Shown here piece after piece: positions 17,719 through 26,018 of a DNA stretch of 64,000 nt (position 1 is its first letter; every line of letters begins with the position of its first letter). The position numbers and the translations under genes were made by a program. The notes beneath the pieces are model-generated. The model did not search any database, had not been told where the DNA came from, and worked only from the letters and a program-made list of their open reading frames with translations. This stretch comes from Streptomyces sp. NBC_01275 (lineage in GTDB: Bacteria > Actinomycetota > Actinomycetes > Streptomycetales > Streptomycetaceae). The stretch covers positions 9,238,001 through 9,302,000 of the forward strand of contig NZ_JAPEOZ010000001.1 in the NCBI RefSeq assembly GCF_026340655.1. The letters run 5' to 3'.

Positions 17719-17725
17719 CCCCCAG
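17691..17725 (+). terminator. Terminator overlapping the flavin reductase stop
   Basis: Left arm CTGGGGGGTCAGGCC and right arm GGCCTGACCCCCAG pair over 14 bp with one bulged G and a 6-nt loop. The TGA stop (17716-17718) lies inside the right arm. Confidence 0.7.
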
Positions 17726-17746
17726 TCGCCCCCTTATCCTCGAGTC

Positions 17747-18121
17747 ATGACGACGCGTAGCAGCGGCATCGACGGCATCGACGGCAACGGCTCCTGGCGT
17801 TCGCTGGGCTCGAAGAACTCCGCACTGTCGATCGGCTCGATCGACTCGTTCCTCTCCATCGGCTCCGTGGGCAGCGCTCTGTCCATCGGCTCGGTCGGCA
17901 GCTGGCTGTCCGTGGGGTCCGTGGGCTCCGCCCTGTCCTTCGTGTCCCTGGGCTCCTGGCTGAGCGCGGGGTCGGTGCTGTCCGCCCGCTCCACCGGCGC
18001 GGTCCTGTCCCGCGGTCGCTCCCGCAAGGGCGTCGCCACGGCGGCTACGGCGGCTACGGCGGCGGGGCTGGCGCTGCTCTACGCGTGCGCGTCGGGCCGC
18101 GGCCGCTCACCTGAGGCCTGA
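17747..18121 (+). CDS. Ser/Gly decapeptide-repeat protein with C-terminal hydrophobic helix (124 aa)
   Basis: From residue 15 the protein is built from near-perfect ten-residue units: ALSIGSVGSW, LSVGSVGSAL and relatives, six or more in a row. It ends with a basic stretch (RGRSRKG) and a hydrophobic segment VATAATAATAAGLALLYACA. Regular spacing of small residues suggests a flat beta-solenoid; this is inference. There is no ribosome site before ATG 17747, but TATCCT sits 6 nt upstream at the -10 position, so a leaderless transcript is possible. Function unknown; no signal peptide. Confidence 0.6.
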   Translation: MTTRSSGIDGIDGNGSWRSLGSKNSALSIGSIDSFLSIGSVGSALSIGSVGSWLSVGSVGSALSFVSLGSWLSAGSVLSARSTGAVLSRGRSRKGVATAATAATAAGLALLYACASGRGRSPEA

Positions 18122-18485
18122 GGGGCCCGCGGCCGGGGTCAGCCCGCCTCGGCCTCGGAGCGCCCCGACGCCGCCGCCGACGAGACCGGTGACCGGCAGC
18201 AGCCGGGCCGAGGCCCGGTTCGTCGGCCGCACCCCAGCGGACCCAGGACGACGCTGAATCCGTTGAGGGCGCCCACCCCGCAGCCCGATGTCCCACGTCG
18301 AGGAGCGGTGGACTCCGGGACATCGCGGTTCGGACCGTATACCGGCCGACCCGCCGTCGAGATGCCCTTGGACCCGCAAACCAAGGTGAACCGCCCCGGC
18401 CCCCGGCCCCCGGTCCCACGGCCCCCGGCGCCCCGGCCCCCCGCCCCTGGCCTCCGATCGGCCTTCCGACGCCATCCGGACGGCG
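18122..18485. other. Intergenic region without a recognisable gene
   Basis: 364 bp before the damage-type promoter of the next operon. The only structure seen is a C-rich low-complexity stretch at about 18390-18455 made of CCCCGGCCCCC-like units. Frames on both strands here lack a ribosome site and recognisable protein. Confidence 0.5.
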
Positions 18486-18508
18486 TTGTCAGTGGTCGCC
18501 GGTAAGTT
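18486..18508 (+). promoter_or_regulatory. PafBC-type (RecA-independent DNA damage) promoter motif
   Basis: TTGTCAGTG (18486-18494), eight bases, then TAAGTT (18503-18508). This matches TTGTCRGTG-N8-TANNNT exactly, the motif reported for LexA-independent, PafBC-dependent promoters in mycobacteria and related actinobacteria. It lies in GGCGTTGTCAGTG, the same 13-mer found at both 44.5-kb promoters. Expected transcription start is near 18515, about 80 nt before the SWIM gene. Confidence 0.75.
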
Positions 18509-18593
18509 CGTTCGTGTGGCGCCGAGATGGCGCGACAACCCCCCTGTGCTGCGCCGATTCGGCGTGCCCCCTTGTGCTGCAAAGGAGATGGTG

Positions 18594-20555
18594 TTGTCGG
18601 ACTGGGAGAAGTCGAGCACGGCCCGGGTGGTGCCGCCCGCCCGGCCGCGCAAGCTCGCCAAGGTCCCCTTCGTCGAACTGGCCGACGGACGCCTGCAGGG
18701 CGTGGTCTCCAGCGGCTCGGACATCGAGCGGGTGTACGTCTCGTCGATCGTGTGCGGCACGTACGCGTTCGCCTGCTCGACCAACAACAACCGCCCCTGC
18801 GGCGGCGCGCGCGGCTCGTTCTGCAACCATCTGCGCGCCCTGATCACCGAGGCCGTCCTGCAGTACGGCGCCCACCGCGTCGCCCGCTATCTGCGCGTCG
18901 AGACGACGGGAGAGGAGCCGGACGCCGGCGCCCTCACCGCCGCCATGACCGGTACGCGCCCTTCGCAGGCGGACGGCAAGGCGGCCGCGGCGCCCGTCTT
19001 CAGCAGGTTCCTGCGCCACCTCGCCTACCTCGAACTCCCGTCGGCCACCGCCCCGTTGCCGGAGATGCAGTGGTTCCCGCCGACCCGGGCGACGGGTGAG
19101 CCCCAGAGCGAGACCGCTCCGAGCGCGGGGAAGCGCGTCGACGGCCTCACCGCATCCGTCGACGGCCTCACCGGGTCCGTGGACGGGCTCGACGAAGCCC
19201 TGGCGGCGGCCGACGCCCTCGATCGCGCCCTCGTCACGGGCCTGTTGCGCCCCCGGCCCGACCGGGCAGGCGACCTGGCGGAGCTGGCCCGCGCCGTCGC
19301 CGGCACCCCGCTGGCCGCCCGGGTCGCCGAGGCGGCCGAGAAGGCCGCGGCCGGAGCCGCGAGCGAGGACCACTTCCTCGCCCTCGCCGCCGCCCGCACC
19401 GCCCTGCTCGGCGCCGTCCACGACGCGCTCACGGCCCGCGTCGACGAGACGACCGGCCGTACCCGCGGCGAGCCGACGCCCGGGGCTCCGGGGGAGCGGC
19501 CGACGGCGAACCTGCTCGCGGCCGCCCGCACCTGGCTGTGCGACCTCGCCCGCACCGGCTGGCAGGGCATCGACCACGACCTCGTCGGCTCGGCCGCGCC
19601 GATCGTCTCCGCGATGCTCCCCGACCCCGCGCTGCGCCGTCTGGCGACCCTGCTCGACGGCTTCGCCGCCGAACTCGCCGCATCCTGCCCCGGCGCGATG
19701 CTGGACCGGGTCCCGGCGCGACGCTGGGGCGACCTGTGGTCCCGCGCCCTGCTGCTGACCCGGCCCGGCGCCGCCGAGCCGTCGGCCGTGCTCGCCGCCA
19801 CCGGCCGCCTGCTGCCCCTCGGCGTCGACCTGCACGAACACGCCACCGCCGCGCAGGCCCAGGTCCACGCGGTCTTCGAACCCGCCGACGGCGGCCCGCC
19901 CCGCCTGGTCCGCGCGAGCGTCTCCGTCCCCAAGCCGGACACCGTCGTCGCCGCCGGCGTCTGGCAGCTGCTGCGCCCCCGTCTGTCGCTGCTCGCGGCG
20001 CTCGGCGAGGGCCGCTCCATGGACCTCGACGGCATGCCGCTCACCGACGACGGCGACCTGATCTGGAACGACGCGCAGGCCCGCGCGGGCGACCCGGTCG
20101 ACTCCTTCGCCACCGCCCGCATCGCCCTGCCGACCGCTGTCGCCCCGGCCGTCGCGCCTCTGGACCGCCACCCGGCGCGCCTGGCCGAACCGGTGTTCCT
20201 GGAGGGCTACGACATCCGGCGGGACGACACCGGGGAGGACGGCGGCGGCCTCTCGTTCGCCGTCGCCGGACGCCTCCACATCGTCGACACGGACCGCATC
20301 CCCACCGCGAGTCCCCTCACCCCGGAGGCCGTCGCCGCGTCCGGTGCGTGCATCGGACTGCTCCGCTGGGACGGCGGGGAGTTCCGCCTCCAGCCGCTCG
20401 CCGTCGAGACCACCGTGCGCAAGAAGACCGTGGCCCTGCACGCGGGCGCGTGGGCCGGCGGCACCACCGACAAGGTCGGCGTCAGGGCCGAGAAGGCCGC
20501 CACCGACGCCGTGACCGTCCTGCGTGAACGGGCCGGAAGGCTGCTGCGGAAATGA
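18594..20555 (+). CDS. SWIM-type zinc-finger protein (first gene of the MoxR/VWA operon)
   Basis: TTG 18594 is chosen because AAAGGAG sits 6 nt upstream; the ATG and GTG just before it would be too close. Residues about 45-80 carry a cysteine cluster, IVCGTYAFACSTNNNRPC then FCNH, ending in the CxH of SWIM zinc-binding motifs. Most of the rest is helical (about 100-390), followed by a beta-rich C-terminal part. E. coli YehQ, also SWIM-bearing, occupies the same kind of cluster with YehL, YehM and YehP. SWIM domains usually contact DNA or protein partners. The stop overlaps the VWA start as ATGA, so the two are translationally coupled. Cytosolic. Confidence 0.75.
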   Translation: MSDWEKSSTARVVPPARPRKLAKVPFVELADGRLQGVVSSGSDIERVYVSSIVCGTYAFACSTNNNRPCGGARGSFCNHLRALITEAVLQYGAHRVARYLRVETTGEEPDAGALTAAMTGTRPSQADGKAAAAPVFSRFLRHLAYLELPSATAPLPEMQWFPPTRATGEPQSETAPSAGKRVDGLTASVDGLTGSVDGLDEALAAADALDRALVTGLLRPRPDRAGDLAELARAVAGTPLAARVAEAAEKAAAGAASEDHFLALAAARTALLGAVHDALTARVDETTGRTRGEPTPGAPGERPTANLLAAARTWLCDLARTGWQGIDHDLVGSAAPIVSAMLPDPALRRLATLLDGFAAELAASCPGAMLDRVPARRWGDLWSRALLLTRPGAAEPSAVLAATGRLLPLGVDLHEHATAAQAQVHAVFEPADGGPPRLVRASVSVPKPDTVVAAGVWQLLRPRLSLLAALGEGRSMDLDGMPLTDDGDLIWNDAQARAGDPVDSFATARIALPTAVAPAVAPLDRHPARLAEPVFLEGYDIRRDDTGEDGGGLSFAVAGRLHIVDTDRIPTASPLTPEAVAASGACIGLLRWDGGEFRLQPLAVETTVRKKTVALHAGAWAGGTTDKVGVRAEKAATDAVTVLRERAGRLLRK

Positions 20556-22039
20556 GCGAGCACATCACCGAGCACGGCACAGACCCCGCTGCCGGGCACA
20601 CACCCGAGGCGGCTCCCGACGACAACCGGCGTCAGGTCCTGTACTGGCGGCTGCTCGCCCGCCTCTTCGACCCCGAGGAGCAGCCCGCGCTGGAGGCGGC
20701 CAGCCTCGCCGTCGTCGAGGACGTCGGTCTGCCGTCCGCCCTGCTGGACCCCCAGACCTCCGTCGACTCGATCGTGCAGCGACACCCGGAACTGGCGTCG
20801 GAGTTCGACGGCCTGATGGTCCCCGAGACCGAGACCGAGACCGAGACCAGGACCGAGACCGAGACCGAGACCAGGACCGAGTCCGAGACCGAGACCGAGT
20901 CCGAGCCTGGCCCTGAGCCCGAGTCCGCCCCCGACGAGGTGCGGCGCGCGGCGCTCGTCTCCAAGGTGCTGCTCAACGTCTTCGCCACCGGCTCCGGAGC
21001 GGTCGGCGCGGGACAGCTGGCGCGCTGGCAGAGCGACGCCGGCTGGCTGGAGCGCGCGCTCGGCTGCCAACCCGGCGAACTGCGCGGCGGCCGCCGTACG
21101 ACACCGGATCCCGGCAGCTCCACGCCCGGTCCCGGCAACCCGATCCCGGGGATCGGTCCGGAGCTCGGCGCGATCGAGGCCGACCTCGTGTCGCGGATGC
21201 ACCTGCGGGAGGTCCTCGCCGACCCCAGGCTCGCCGCCCGGCTCACCCCGAGCATGTCCCTCATCGAGCAGCTCCTGCGCGACAAGAACAACCTGTCCGG
21301 CGTGGCCCTGGCCAACGCCAAGGCGCTCATCCGCCGCTTCGTCGACGAGGTCGCCGACGTGCTGCGCACCCAGGTGGAGAAGGCGACGGTCGGCGCGGTC
21401 GACCGCTCGATCCCGCCGAAGCGCGTGTTCCGCAACCTCGACCTCGACCGCACCATCTGGAAGAACCTCACCAACTACAGCCCCGAAGAGGAGCGGCTCT
21501 ACGTCGACCGCCTCTACTACCGCCACACCGCCCGCAAGACGACTCCGCAACGGCTCATCGTGGTCGTGGACCAGTCCGGCTCGATGGTCGACTCGATGGT
21601 CAACTGCACCATCCTGGCGTCGATCTTCGCGGGGCTGCCGAAGGTCGACGTGCACCTGATCGCGTACGACACCAGGGCCATCGACCTCACCCCCTGGGTG
21701 AACGAGCCCTTCGAGGTGCTGCTGCGCACCCAGCTGGGCGGCGGCAACGACGGTCCCGTCGCCATGGCCATGGCCCGACCGAAGATCGCCGAGCCCAAGA
21801 ACACCGTGATGGTGTGGATCTCGGACTTCTACGAGTTCAGCCGCTCACAGCCGCTGTTCGAAGGCATCGAGGCGGTCCACCGCTCCGGAGTGAAGTTCAT
21901 CCCGGTCGGCTCGGTGACCAGCTCCGGGCGGCAGGAGGTCAACCCCTGGTTCCGGGAGCGCTTCAAGGCCCTCGGCACCCCGGTGATCTCCGGTCACATC
22001 AACAAGCTCGTCCACGAACTCAAGACGTTCCTCGCCTGA
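20552..22039 (+). CDS. VWA-domain protein, CoxE/YehP-like
   Basis: 495 residues. The N-terminal 25-85 is helical, 90-118 is a Glu/Thr repeat tract, and 125-325 is a mainly helical region. The C-terminus from about 325 is a von Willebrand A domain with a complete MIDAS: VVVDQSGSM (DxSGS), the GGGNDG loop and ISDFYE. VWA proteins of this kind act as metal-dependent adaptors for MoxR AAA+ ATPases; the MoxR gene follows 62 bp downstream. The start overlaps the SWIM gene stop by 4 nt. Cytosolic, no signal peptide. Confidence 0.88.
   Translation: MSEHITEHGTDPAAGHTPEAAPDDNRRQVLYWRLLARLFDPEEQPALEAASLAVVEDVGLPSALLDPQTSVDSIVQRHPELASEFDGLMVPETETETETRTETETETRTESETETESEPGPEPESAPDEVRRAALVSKVLLNVFATGSGAVGAGQLARWQSDAGWLERALGCQPGELRGGRRTTPDPGSSTPGPGNPIPGIGPELGAIEADLVSRMHLREVLADPRLAARLTPSMSLIEQLLRDKNNLSGVALANAKALIRRFVDEVADVLRTQVEKATVGAVDRSIPPKRVFRNLDLDRTIWKNLTNYSPEEERLYVDRLYYRHTARKTTPQRLIVVVDQSGSMVDSMVNCTILASIFAGLPKVDVHLIAYDTRAIDLTPWVNEPFEVLLRTQLGGGNDGPVAMAMARPKIAEPKNTVMVWISDFYEFSRSQPLFEGIEAVHRSGVKFIPVGSVTSSGRQEVNPWFRERFKALGTPVISGHINKLVHELKTFLA
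20825..20905 (+). repeat. GAGACC hexanucleotide tract in the VWA gene
   Basis: About thirteen 6-bp units (GAGACC, with AGGACC and GAGTCC variants) encode alternating Glu-Thr with occasional Arg-Thr or Glu-Ser. Because the unit is a multiple of three, length changes would keep the frame and only lengthen an acidic linker. Confidence 0.85.
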
Positions 22040-22101
22040 CCTCCTTATCGCCCGACACGCCTTCCTCTTCGTGGCACCCCTCTTTCTTGAAAGGCCCTGA
22101 G

Positions 22102-23226
22102 ATGTCCGACCTGTTGCGCGCCCCCGCCGAGATCAAGTACGCCGAGGAACTGGACTGGCTGGAGTCGATCGACGACAGCCCCAAGCCGTTCTCCTGGCGG
22201 CTGTCCCCGAAGATGGTCAGGCTGTTCGTGCTGGGCTCCGAGCGCGCCGACGGCCTGGACCGGGAGATCTCCCAGAAGTGGTTCGGCGACCGCAGCTTCG
22301 TCGAGCGGTCCATCGTCACCCTCGCCTCCGACCGCGGTCTGCTGCTGATCGGCGACCCCGGCACCGGCAAGAGCTGGCTCGCCGAGCTGCTGTCCGCCGC
22401 GATCTGCCGTAACTCCACGCTGGTCGTACAGGGCACCGCCGGCACCACCGAGGACCACATCAAGTACTCGTGGAACGTGTCGATGGTCATCGCCAAGGGC
22501 CAGTCCCGGGAGTCGATGATCCCTTCGCCGATCATGACCGCCATGGAGGCCGGCGCGATCGGCCGCTTCGAGGAGCTGACCCGCTCCACCAGCGACGTCC
22601 AGGACGCGCTGATCTCCATCCTGTCCGAGAAGTACATCTCGGTCCCGGAACTGGGCAGCGACAAGGACAGCGACAACATCGTCTTCGCCAAGCCCGGCTT
22701 CTCCGTCATCGCCACCGCCAACAGCCGCGACCGGGGCGTCAACGACCTGTCCTCGGCGCTCAAGCGCCGCTTCAACTTCGTCCGCGTCCCGGTGGTGACG
22801 AACAAGAAGAGCGAGGCGGAGATCGTCCGCTTCCGCACCGAGGAACTCCTGCGCCGCCACCAGATCGAGCTGGACGTCCCGCCGACCCTGCTGGACGTGC
22901 TCCTGCAGAGCTTCGCCGACCTGCGCGCCTCCGCGGCCGCAGCCGGCAGCGACGACGAGAAACTGGAGTCCGCGCTGTCCACCGCCGAACAGATCGGCGT
23001 CCTCGAAGACGCCGTCCTGCACAGCAACTTCTTCGGCGAACGCGCCCTCACCGCCCACACCCTCGCCTCCTCCCTCGTCGGCACCCTGGCCCGGCGCGAG
23101 CCCGAGGACCTCGCCATCCTCAACAAGTACCTGCACGGGGTCGTCGAACCCCGCAGCAAGGAACAGGGCGGCTCCTGGCCGGAGTTCCTCGAGGGCGGCC
23201 GCGACGCGATCGCGACCCTGTCGTGA
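22102..23226 (+). CDS. MoxR-family AAA+ ATPase, YehL-like
   Basis: 374 residues. Walker A is LLIGDPGTGKSWLAEL at about residue 80. The Walker B region reads GAIGRFEELTRSTSDVQDA, with Glu-Glu where Asp-Glu is usual. Sensor 1 is FSVIATANSRDRG, and an arginine-finger-type segment is LSSALKRRFNF. The C-terminal lid is helical. MoxR ATPases remodel protein complexes, with specificity set by VWA partners. Position between VWA and DUF5682 genes supports a single machine. The stop overlaps the next start as GTGA. A ribosome site (AAAGG) precedes ATG 22102. Cytosolic. Confidence 0.92.
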   Translation: MSDLLRAPAEIKYAEELDWLESIDDSPKPFSWRLSPKMVRLFVLGSERADGLDREISQKWFGDRSFVERSIVTLASDRGLLLIGDPGTGKSWLAELLSAAICRNSTLVVQGTAGTTEDHIKYSWNVSMVIAKGQSRESMIPSPIMTAMEAGAIGRFEELTRSTSDVQDALISILSEKYISVPELGSDKDSDNIVFAKPGFSVIATANSRDRGVNDLSSALKRRFNFVRVPVVTNKKSEAEIVRFRTEELLRRHQIELDVPPTLLDVLLQSFADLRASAAAAGSDDEKLESALSTAEQIGVLEDAVLHSNFFGERALTAHTLASSLVGTLARREPEDLAILNKYLHGVVEPRSKEQGGSWPEFLEGGRDAIATLS

Positions 23227-26018
23227 GCGGCGGCACCTTCGAGGCGCTGCGCGGCCAACTGCACGAGGCGGCGACGGCGTTCGCGGACGGGCCCGGCGCG
23301 CTGGAGGGCATCCTGCGGGGCATCGTCGACGACGTCGAGCGCGCGGTCCGCGAGCCGCTGGAGATCTTCCCGGTCTGCCACCACTCACCCGCCTCGGCCC
23401 TCGCGATGGCCCGCCGGCTGCGCGAGAAGCAGCCGAAGGTGATCTACCTGGAGCTGTGCGAGGACATGGCGCCGCTCCTCACCGAACTGCGCAACTGCCG
23501 CCTCCCCGTGGCCGTCCAGGCCTTCGCGAGCGAGATCGAGGGCTTTCCGGCCGACTGGGCCCCGCTCTCGGTGGTCGCCCCGGTCACCGAGGCCTCCGCC
23601 GAGTACCAGGCCATCGCGTACGCCCTCGACACCCCCGGCGTCGAACTGGTGCTCGTCGACCGCTCCTCGGACCACGTCTTCCAGTGGGACGCCCGGCCCG
23701 CCGACGAGCCCGCCCCCGGCCCCGACGCACCGCACGCCGAGGAGGACGCCGGCCTGCACGGCGACGCCGTCGGCGTGGAGATCGGCGACCTGCGTCCGCG
23801 CTTCGCCGAACTGGAGGAACACCTCCTGCGCCACGGCCGGGTACGGCACTGGTCGGAGTGGTGGCACCAGTACGTCGAAGTGCCCCTCGGCGACAGCGAC
23901 CACGACGCCTACCGCCAGGTGATGCTGCTCATCGGCAGCCTCTTCAGGCGGCTCGCCCCCGGCGACCCGCGCAAGGTGCAGGTCGACGAGGACCGCGAGC
24001 GGTACATGTGGACCCGGATGCGCGAGCACCTCGCCGCCACCGGCGCCGACCCCGCCGACTGCCTCTACGTGTGCGGCGCGTTCCACGCGGCCAGCCGCGT
24101 CGCCGAGTTCGGCGTGCACGGCAGCGACACCTTCGCGATCACCCCGCGCACCGCCACCACGTGGCGGCACGGTCTGATCCCCTCCAGCCACGCCGCGATC
24201 GAGGCACAGTTCGGCCTGGCCCCCGGCTCGGTGTCCATCGCCGCGACGGAGTGGGCGAAGAACGTCAAGCGCACCGGCGTACGGCCGTACCGGCTCGAAG
24301 GCCAGGCGGGCGCGAAGAAGAGCACCCGGCCCAGGAAGACCGTGGCCCCGCTTCCCGCCTCCGCGGCCCCGCCCGCCGACGCACTCACCGGTTTCCTGCA
24401 GCGTCCGCCCGCCCTCGACCCCCTCGACGAGGCCGAACTGCTCGGCTGGTCGGTGGACATCGTGCGCGCCGCCCGCCGCAGCGGCTACCTCGCCTCCACC
24501 GCCGACGCCATCGCCGTGTTCGAGACGTCGATCCTCCTGGCCGGGATGCGCGACCGCGCCAAGCCGACGCCGTACGACTTCCAGGACGCGGCCGTCACCT
24601 GCATCGAGAAGGACGTCGTGCCGGGGCGGCGGGACGTGCGCCGGCTGGTGGAGATCATGATGGGCGGCGACCGCGTCGGCCAGGTCGGCTACGACGCGCT
24701 GCCGCCGCTGGCCCGCGACGTGCACGACCGGCTCGCGCCGTTGAACCTGCGACTCGAGCAGCGCGGGGTGCAGCGGGCGCTGCTGGACATCGCCGCCCAG
24801 CCCGAACTGGAGCGCTGCTCCGACGTGCTGTGGATGCTGCGCCGACTGCTGCCCAGGGACGCGGCCCGTCCCATCATGGGCGACCGGCGGCTCGGCGAGC
24901 GCCCCATCCAGGAGTCCTGGGACCTGGCCCTGGGCACCCACCAGCGCGCCCTCATCGAACTCGGCTACGAGGGCGTCAGCATCGAGCAGGTCCTGGAGCA
25001 GCGGCTGCGCCGCACCGCCTACGCCGCGCAGGCCACCGCGGCCACCGTCCTGGAGACCGTCGAGGACGCCGTCCGCTATCTGCGCAGCCGCCGGCTCGCC
25101 GACGAACTGGGCACCCGCGCCCTGGAGGTCCTGGCGCACGAGCGGAGCGTCGACGGCGCACCCGAGGTGCTGCGCCGTGTCCGCCGGCTGCTGGCGTACT
25201 ACCGCACGGCCGAGCCGGTGCTGCCGCCGTGGATCGAGTCGTTCGTCAAGACCGGCTACGCGCACTACTGCACGCTGCTGCCGACGGCGTTCACCGACGA
25301 CGACGCGAGCGTCCGCCAGGTCGCGGCGATGCTGGGCTTCCTGTTCAGCATGGAGGGCCTGGCCCTGTCGCTGGGCTGCGACCGGACCCAGCTCGAACTC
25401 GCCCTCGCCCAGTCCCACCCGACCGACCCGGCCCGCACCGCACTGCTCTGGGCGGCCCGGACCCATCTGGGCGCCATGACCCGGGGCGAACTGCGGGAGC
25501 GTTGCGACGAGTTGCTCGGCAACCCCCTGGTGGTCCCCGCCTACCCCCGCTATCTCAGCGGGTTCCTGCACGCGCTGGAACCGGTGCCGGGCCTGGCCGA
25601 CTTCGTCGTGGAGGCGGTGTCGAACGCGTTCGCGCGGCTGCCCGACCCGGTGCTGCTGCCCTGGCTGCCCACCCTGATCACCACCCTGCGCTCTGGCGGG
25701 ACCGAACTGGCCCCGCTGCTGATCCGCGAGGCCGGCCGCGTCTTCCCCGCCCGCCTCGCCGAACTCGACGCCTGGGTACCGCCGTGGCGGCTCCCGCAGG
25801 AACCGCTGGACCTGCGCCTCGCACCGAGCGCGGGCACCGCGGGCGCCGGCGGCGTCCCGCTCCTGGCCGCCCACCCCGCGACCTGCGACGCCCTCGCGGA
25901 CCTGCTGGGCTACGACGGGACCTGGGACGCTCCGCAGGCCCCCGAAGCCGGTGCGGCGCTCCTCGCCCGGCACCCGGAGACCGCGACGGCACTGGAGGCG
26001 CTGCTGGCCGTCACCTGA
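23223..26018 (+). CDS. DUF5682-family protein, YehM-like (931 aa)
   Basis: The GTG start overlaps the MoxR stop as GTGA. Residues 35-150 ('EIFPVCHHSPASALAMARRL', then VIYLELCEDMAPLL) and about 280-300 ('CLYVCGAFHAASRV') carry a His-His motif, an early Glu and a later G-x-F-H motif. This arrangement recalls the EreA/ChaN/TraB-like metallohydrolase superfamily, though that relation is my inference. The remaining 550 residues are helical repeats, including CSDVLWMLRRLLPRDAARP. E. coli YehM is the best-known relative and is uncharacterised. It is probably the substrate-handling or effector component of the SWIM-VWA-MoxR set. No signal peptide or membrane segment. Confidence 0.8.
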   Translation: MSGGTFEALRGQLHEAATAFADGPGALEGILRGIVDDVERAVREPLEIFPVCHHSPASALAMARRLREKQPKVIYLELCEDMAPLLTELRNCRLPVAVQAFASEIEGFPADWAPLSVVAPVTEASAEYQAIAYALDTPGVELVLVDRSSDHVFQWDARPADEPAPGPDAPHAEEDAGLHGDAVGVEIGDLRPRFAELEEHLLRHGRVRHWSEWWHQYVEVPLGDSDHDAYRQVMLLIGSLFRRLAPGDPRKVQVDEDRERYMWTRMREHLAATGADPADCLYVCGAFHAASRVAEFGVHGSDTFAITPRTATTWRHGLIPSSHAAIEAQFGLAPGSVSIAATEWAKNVKRTGVRPYRLEGQAGAKKSTRPRKTVAPLPASAAPPADALTGFLQRPPALDPLDEAELLGWSVDIVRAARRSGYLASTADAIAVFETSILLAGMRDRAKPTPYDFQDAAVTCIEKDVVPGRRDVRRLVEIMMGGDRVGQVGYDALPPLARDVHDRLAPLNLRLEQRGVQRALLDIAAQPELERCSDVLWMLRRLLPRDAARPIMGDRRLGERPIQESWDLALGTHQRALIELGYEGVSIEQVLEQRLRRTAYAAQATAATVLETVEDAVRYLRSRRLADELGTRALEVLAHERSVDGAPEVLRRVRRLLAYYRTAEPVLPPWIESFVKTGYAHYCTLLPTAFTDDDASVRQVAAMLGFLFSMEGLALSLGCDRTQLELALAQSHPTDPARTALLWAARTHLGAMTRGELRERCDELLGNPLVVPAYPRYLSGFLHALEPVPGLADFVVEAVSNAFARLPDPVLLPWLPTLITTLRSGGTELAPLLIREAGRVFPARLAELDAWVPPWRLPQEPLDLRLAPSAGTAGAGGVPLLAAHPATCDALADLLGYDGTWDAPQAPEAGAALLARHPETATALEALLAVT

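Noticed and set aside
18139..18582. Reverse-strand frames in the gap before the SWIM gene
   Set aside because: Composition is Gly/Arg/Pro from C-rich repeats, no ribosome site or homology signal, and they would overlap the damage-type promoter.
20457..20475. Further TTGTCGGTG motif (CACCGACAA on the plus strand) within the SWIM gene
   Set aside because: No TANNNT at the correct spacing and it lies inside a coding region; treated as chance. The same holds for a CACCGACAA in the MASE1 gene near 63785.
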